From assembly GCA_017520365.1 (NCBI GenBank), contig JAFXFQ010000089.1, positions 1 to 8,049 on the forward strand: a stretch of DNA of 8,049 nt, written 5' to 3'. A program made the position numbers and the translations under genes. This DNA comes from Clostridia bacterium (lineage in GTDB: Bacteria; Bacillota; Clostridia; Oscillospirales; CAG-272). Positions 5,795 to 8,049 of the stretch are shown here, piece by piece; positions within the stretch are counted from its first letter, which is position 1, and every line of letters starts with the position of its first letter. The notes beneath the pieces were generated by a model that had not been told where the DNA came from, did no database searches, and saw nothing but the letters and a program-made list of their open reading frames with translations.

Positions 5795-7251
5795 AACTTA
5801 ATGAGCTTATAAAAAACATCCCCCACAATGAGGTCTCAGACGTTGAGATAATGGGGATAACCTATAATTCAAGAGCCGCGCTGGCAGGAGACCTTTTCGT
5901 TTGTCTCCCGGGAGCGAACCGTGACGGCCACGATTTTGCAAGGAGCGCATACGATAACGGCACCCGTGCTTTTCTCTGCGAAAGAAAGGTCGATCTTCCC
6001 GAAGATGCGGTCCAGGTCATCACTCCCAACACAAGAGAGGCCCTTGCGGTGATAAGCGCGGACTTCTACGGCCGACCTGCAGACAAGCTGAAGATCATCG
6101 GAATAACGGGCACAAAGGGTAAGACCACTACCTCTCTTCTCGTTGCCGCTATACTTAACGCCTCGCAAAAGAGCTGTGCCTATATCGGCTCCAACGGCGT
6201 TATCATCAACGGCCGCCATATTGAAACTGCAAATACTACCCCGGAAAGTCTTCAGCTCCACCACTATTTTTCCATTATGGTGGAGGAAGGCATTCAATAC
6301 GTCGTTATTGAGGTCTCATCTCAGGCGCTGATGCACCACAGAGTAGAGGGTCTTTCCTTTGAGGTAACCGCATTTACTAACTTCTCACCCGACCACATCG
6401 GCACAGGCGAGCACGCAGACCTTGACGAATATATGAATGCGAAAAAGCGTCTTTTCGACCTTTATCCATCAAAAGCCGTTATCTATAATGCAGACGACCC
6501 TGTTTTTGCTTATATGATAAAGGACAACAGCGCAAAAAAGCTCTCCTTCTCCATTGAAAAGGAGGCTGACCTGACAGCATCCTCACCTGAGCGATACAGA
6601 AATGCCACCTCCCTCGGCATCAGCTTCGACTGTACTGCTGATAACGTTACCATACCCGTTCAGCTTATGACTCCCGGCGCATTCAGCGTTTACAACGGTC
6701 TTTGTGCTATGGCCATCTGCTCGGCTCTGGGCGTAAGCCTTGAAAGATCGGCAGAGGTCCTCTCCCGCACCCCCGTTCAGGGCAGATTTGAGATAGTTGA
6801 GGGCAAGGCCGGCACCACCTTTGTTATTGACTATTCACATAACGGTATAAGCCTCACAAAGGCACTGCAGACACTGCGCGAGTATGAGCCGCGACGCCTT
6901 ATCTGCGTTTTCGGAAGCGTTGGCGGAAGAACAGAGTGCCGCAGACAGGAGCTTGGTGAAGCAGCGGCAAAATTTGCGGATTACTCCATAATCACATCGG
7001 ACAACCCCGATTTTGAAGACCCCGACAAGATCATAGCCGACATCGCTTCCTTTATGAAGGGCGCTGAATATGAATGCATCGCAGACAGAAAAAGTGCTAT
7101 AGTAAAGGCCATCGATATGGCAAAGGACGGAGATATCGTTCTTTTCGCAGGCAAGGGTCACGAGACCTACCAGCTCATTTGCGGAAAGAAGGTCCCCTTC
7201 TCTGAAAGAGAGATAATTGAAGAGACCTGCGCCTCCCTTGCGCTTAACTGA
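5791..7251 (+). CDS. MurE-like Mur ligase (UDP-MurNAc-tripeptide synthetase family) with non-DAP specificity motif
   Basis: This 486-residue cytoplasmic ligase has the full three-domain Mur layout. The N-terminal UDP-binding domain (about 1-95) includes GITYNSRAALAGDLFVCLPG. The central ATPase has the P-loop GTKGKTTT (107-114), NTTPE (148-152), EVSSQALMHHRV (174-185) and the probable carbamylated lysine K218 in EYMNAKKRLF. The C-terminal domain has DYSHN, FGSVGGRT (374-381), DNPD (404-407) and GKGHE (454-458). MurE adds the third amino acid to UDP-MurNAc-L-Ala-D-Glu. In diaminopimelate-adding enzymes the recognition motif is DNPR; here Asp407 replaces that Arg, while the Glu of GKGHE is kept. 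This points to another substrate, perhaps L-Lys, L-Orn or something rarer. The usual GCGGDRD block is also altered to GSVGGRTECRR. The ATG overlaps the racemase stop, and GGAGAGG at 5771-5777 lies 13 bases away, so coupling probably drives initiation. It may be the only MurE or a second, dedicated copy. Confidence 0.9.
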   Translation: MKLNELIKNIPHNEVSDVEIMGITYNSRAALAGDLFVCLPGANRDGHDFARSAYDNGTRAFLCERKVDLPEDAVQVITPNTREALAVISADFYGRPADKLKIIGITGTKGKTTTSLLVAAILNASQKSCAYIGSNGVIINGRHIETANTTPESLQLHHYFSIMVEEGIQYVVIEVSSQALMHHRVEGLSFEVTAFTNFSPDHIGTGEHADLDEYMNAKKRLFDLYPSKAVIYNADDPVFAYMIKDNSAKKLSFSIEKEADLTASSPERYRNATSLGISFDCTADNVTIPVQLMTPGAFSVYNGLCAMAICSALGVSLERSAEVLSRTPVQGRFEIVEGKAGTTFVIDYSHNGISLTKALQTLREYEPRRLICVFGSVGGRTECRRQELGEAAAKFADYSIITSDNPDFEDPDKIIADIASFMKGAEYECIADRKSAIVKAIDMAKDGDIVLFAGKGHETYQLICGKKVPFSEREIIEETCASLALN

Positions 7252-7260
7252 CACAGTATT

Positions 7261-8040
7261 ATGGAATTTGAAATAATTGATTTTCACACCCACCCCTTTC
7301 TTTCACCTCTGACAAATATCTGTAACCACCCCGAAACCTTTAAAATGGATACGGATTACACCATTGAGCTTATGCGCTCCCTTGGTGTTTCACGCATCTG
7401 CGGTAGCGTTGCCTTTGTAGGCGAGTACGGCAACTGTTGGTGGGACAAAATAAAGCATAATAACGAGGAAGCATTGAAGCTTCACGAGATCTACGGCGAT
7501 TTCTATATTCCCGGCTTCCATGTCCACCCCGATTATGTCCGTGAATCGATGGAAGAGATCGAGCGTATGCACGCAATGGGAATAGATCTCATCGGTGAGC
7601 TTGTACCTTATCTTGACGGATGGGGAAGCTTTACAAACAAGAATTTCTATGAGATACTGAGCCTTGCAGAAGAATATGAGATGACCCTCAGCCTCCACAG
7701 CGGCGAAGTACCTGAGCAAGGTATGCTGGCAGAGGCATTCCCCCGACTCAAGGTAGTATCCGCACACCCCGGCGAATATCACGACTTTATGCGACACGTT
7801 GAATGGATGCAAAGATGTGAAAACTTCTATCTTGATATTTCCGGCTACGGCGTTTTTCGCCATGGAATGCTGAGAACGGGCATTGACAAATGCGGAGTTG
7901 AAAGATTTGTTTTCGGCTCAGACTATCCCACCTGCAATCCTGCAATGTATATCGGAGCCGTCACCCTCGACCCCTCTATCACAGACGCCGAGCGTGAGCT
8001 CATCCTTTCCGAAAACGCAAAAAGAATACTCGGTATTTGA
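7261..8040 (+). CDS. Amidohydrolase-2 family metal-dependent hydrolase (TIM barrel)
   Basis: This 259-residue soluble protein has the metal ligands of the amidohydrolase superfamily in order: the HxH pair H9 and H11 in DFHTHP, E113 in LIGELVPYL, H146 in LSLHSGE, H169 in VSAHPGEYH, and the barrel-end aspartate D221 in FGSDYP. It most resembles the amidohydrolase-2 group (PF04909), whose members are hydrolases or decarboxylases using a single divalent metal. The substrate cannot be read from the sequence. It begins 9 bases after the MurE-like stop with no recognisable Shine-Dalgarno, so it probably relies on ribosomes finishing the upstream gene. The start is nevertheless secure, since the only Met before the first metal-ligand motif is this one. 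Membership in a cell-wall-like operon suggests action on an amide, peptide or amino-acid derivative of the pathway, but that is conjecture. The gene is complete, ending 9 bases before the window edge. Confidence 0.85.
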   Translation: MEFEIIDFHTHPFLSPLTNICNHPETFKMDTDYTIELMRSLGVSRICGSVAFVGEYGNCWWDKIKHNNEEALKLHEIYGDFYIPGFHVHPDYVRESMEEIERMHAMGIDLIGELVPYLDGWGSFTNKNFYEILSLAEEYEMTLSLHSGEVPEQGMLAEAFPRLKVVSAHPGEYHDFMRHVEWMQRCENFYLDISGYGVFRHGMLRTGIDKCGVERFVFGSDYPTCNPAMYIGAVTLDPSITDAERELILSENAKRILGI

Positions 8041-8049
8041 CCTTATAAA

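Noticed and set aside
6835..7293. Antisense open frame of 152 codons spanning the MurE-like/amidohydrolase junction
   Set aside because: Covers two well-supported genes on the opposite strand and shows no recognisable domain.
7390..7863. Antisense open frame of 157 codons inside the amidohydrolase gene
   Set aside because: The sense strand encodes all amidohydrolase metal ligands; the antisense product has no motif or start signal.

Overview
The window looks like chromosomal DNA from an anaerobic Firmicute, most likely a member of the Clostridia (Oscillospiraceae/Ruminococcaceae-like). The signs are strong AGGAGG-type ribosome binding sites, TATAAT promoters in AT-rich spacers, coding regions of middling G+C, and protein sequences that resemble clostridial homologues. 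The taxonomic guess is inference from sequence character only. No rRNA, tRNA, transposase, phage gene or CRISPR array is visible.

Layout: the left edge (1-149) is non-coding and carries a small GC-rich inverted repeat of unknown nature. A perfect 12-bp hairpin terminator (150-178) follows. It closes a leftward gene (180-1703) for an AGCS-family sodium:amino-acid (alanine/glycine-type) symporter. A divergent intergenic region (1704-1902) holds a promoter for each direction. To the right runs a tight five-gene rightward operon that fills the rest of the window: a glutamine-hydrolysing asparagine synthase (1903-3738), an ATP-grasp carboxylate-amine ligase (3768-4997), an aspartate racemase (5060-5794), a MurE-like Mur ligase (5791-7251, overlapping the racemase stop by ATGA) and an amidohydrolase-2 family TIM-barrel hydrolase (7261-8040).

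How the genes may work together: an aspartate racemase next to an ATP-grasp ligase is the known signature of D-aspartate side-bridge synthesis in peptidoglycan (Racfm/Aslfm in Enterococcus faecium). AsnB-type amidotransferases are known to amidate peptidoglycan precursors (AsnH on D-Asp in Lactococcus; LtsA/AsnB on meso-diaminopimelate). A MurE-like enzyme adds the third stem residue, which is where a D-Asp bridge would be attached. I therefore read the operon as a cell-wall module: make D-Asp, build a stem peptide with a suitable third residue, attach D-Asp, and amidate it to D-Asn. The MurE-like protein has DNPD where meso-diaminopimelate-adding enzymes have DNPR, so its amino-acid substrate is probably not meso-diaminopimelate. 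The amidohydrolase has no established place in this pathway and is the least explained member. The pathway assignment is inference from gene content. The individual family assignments are well supported by visible motifs.
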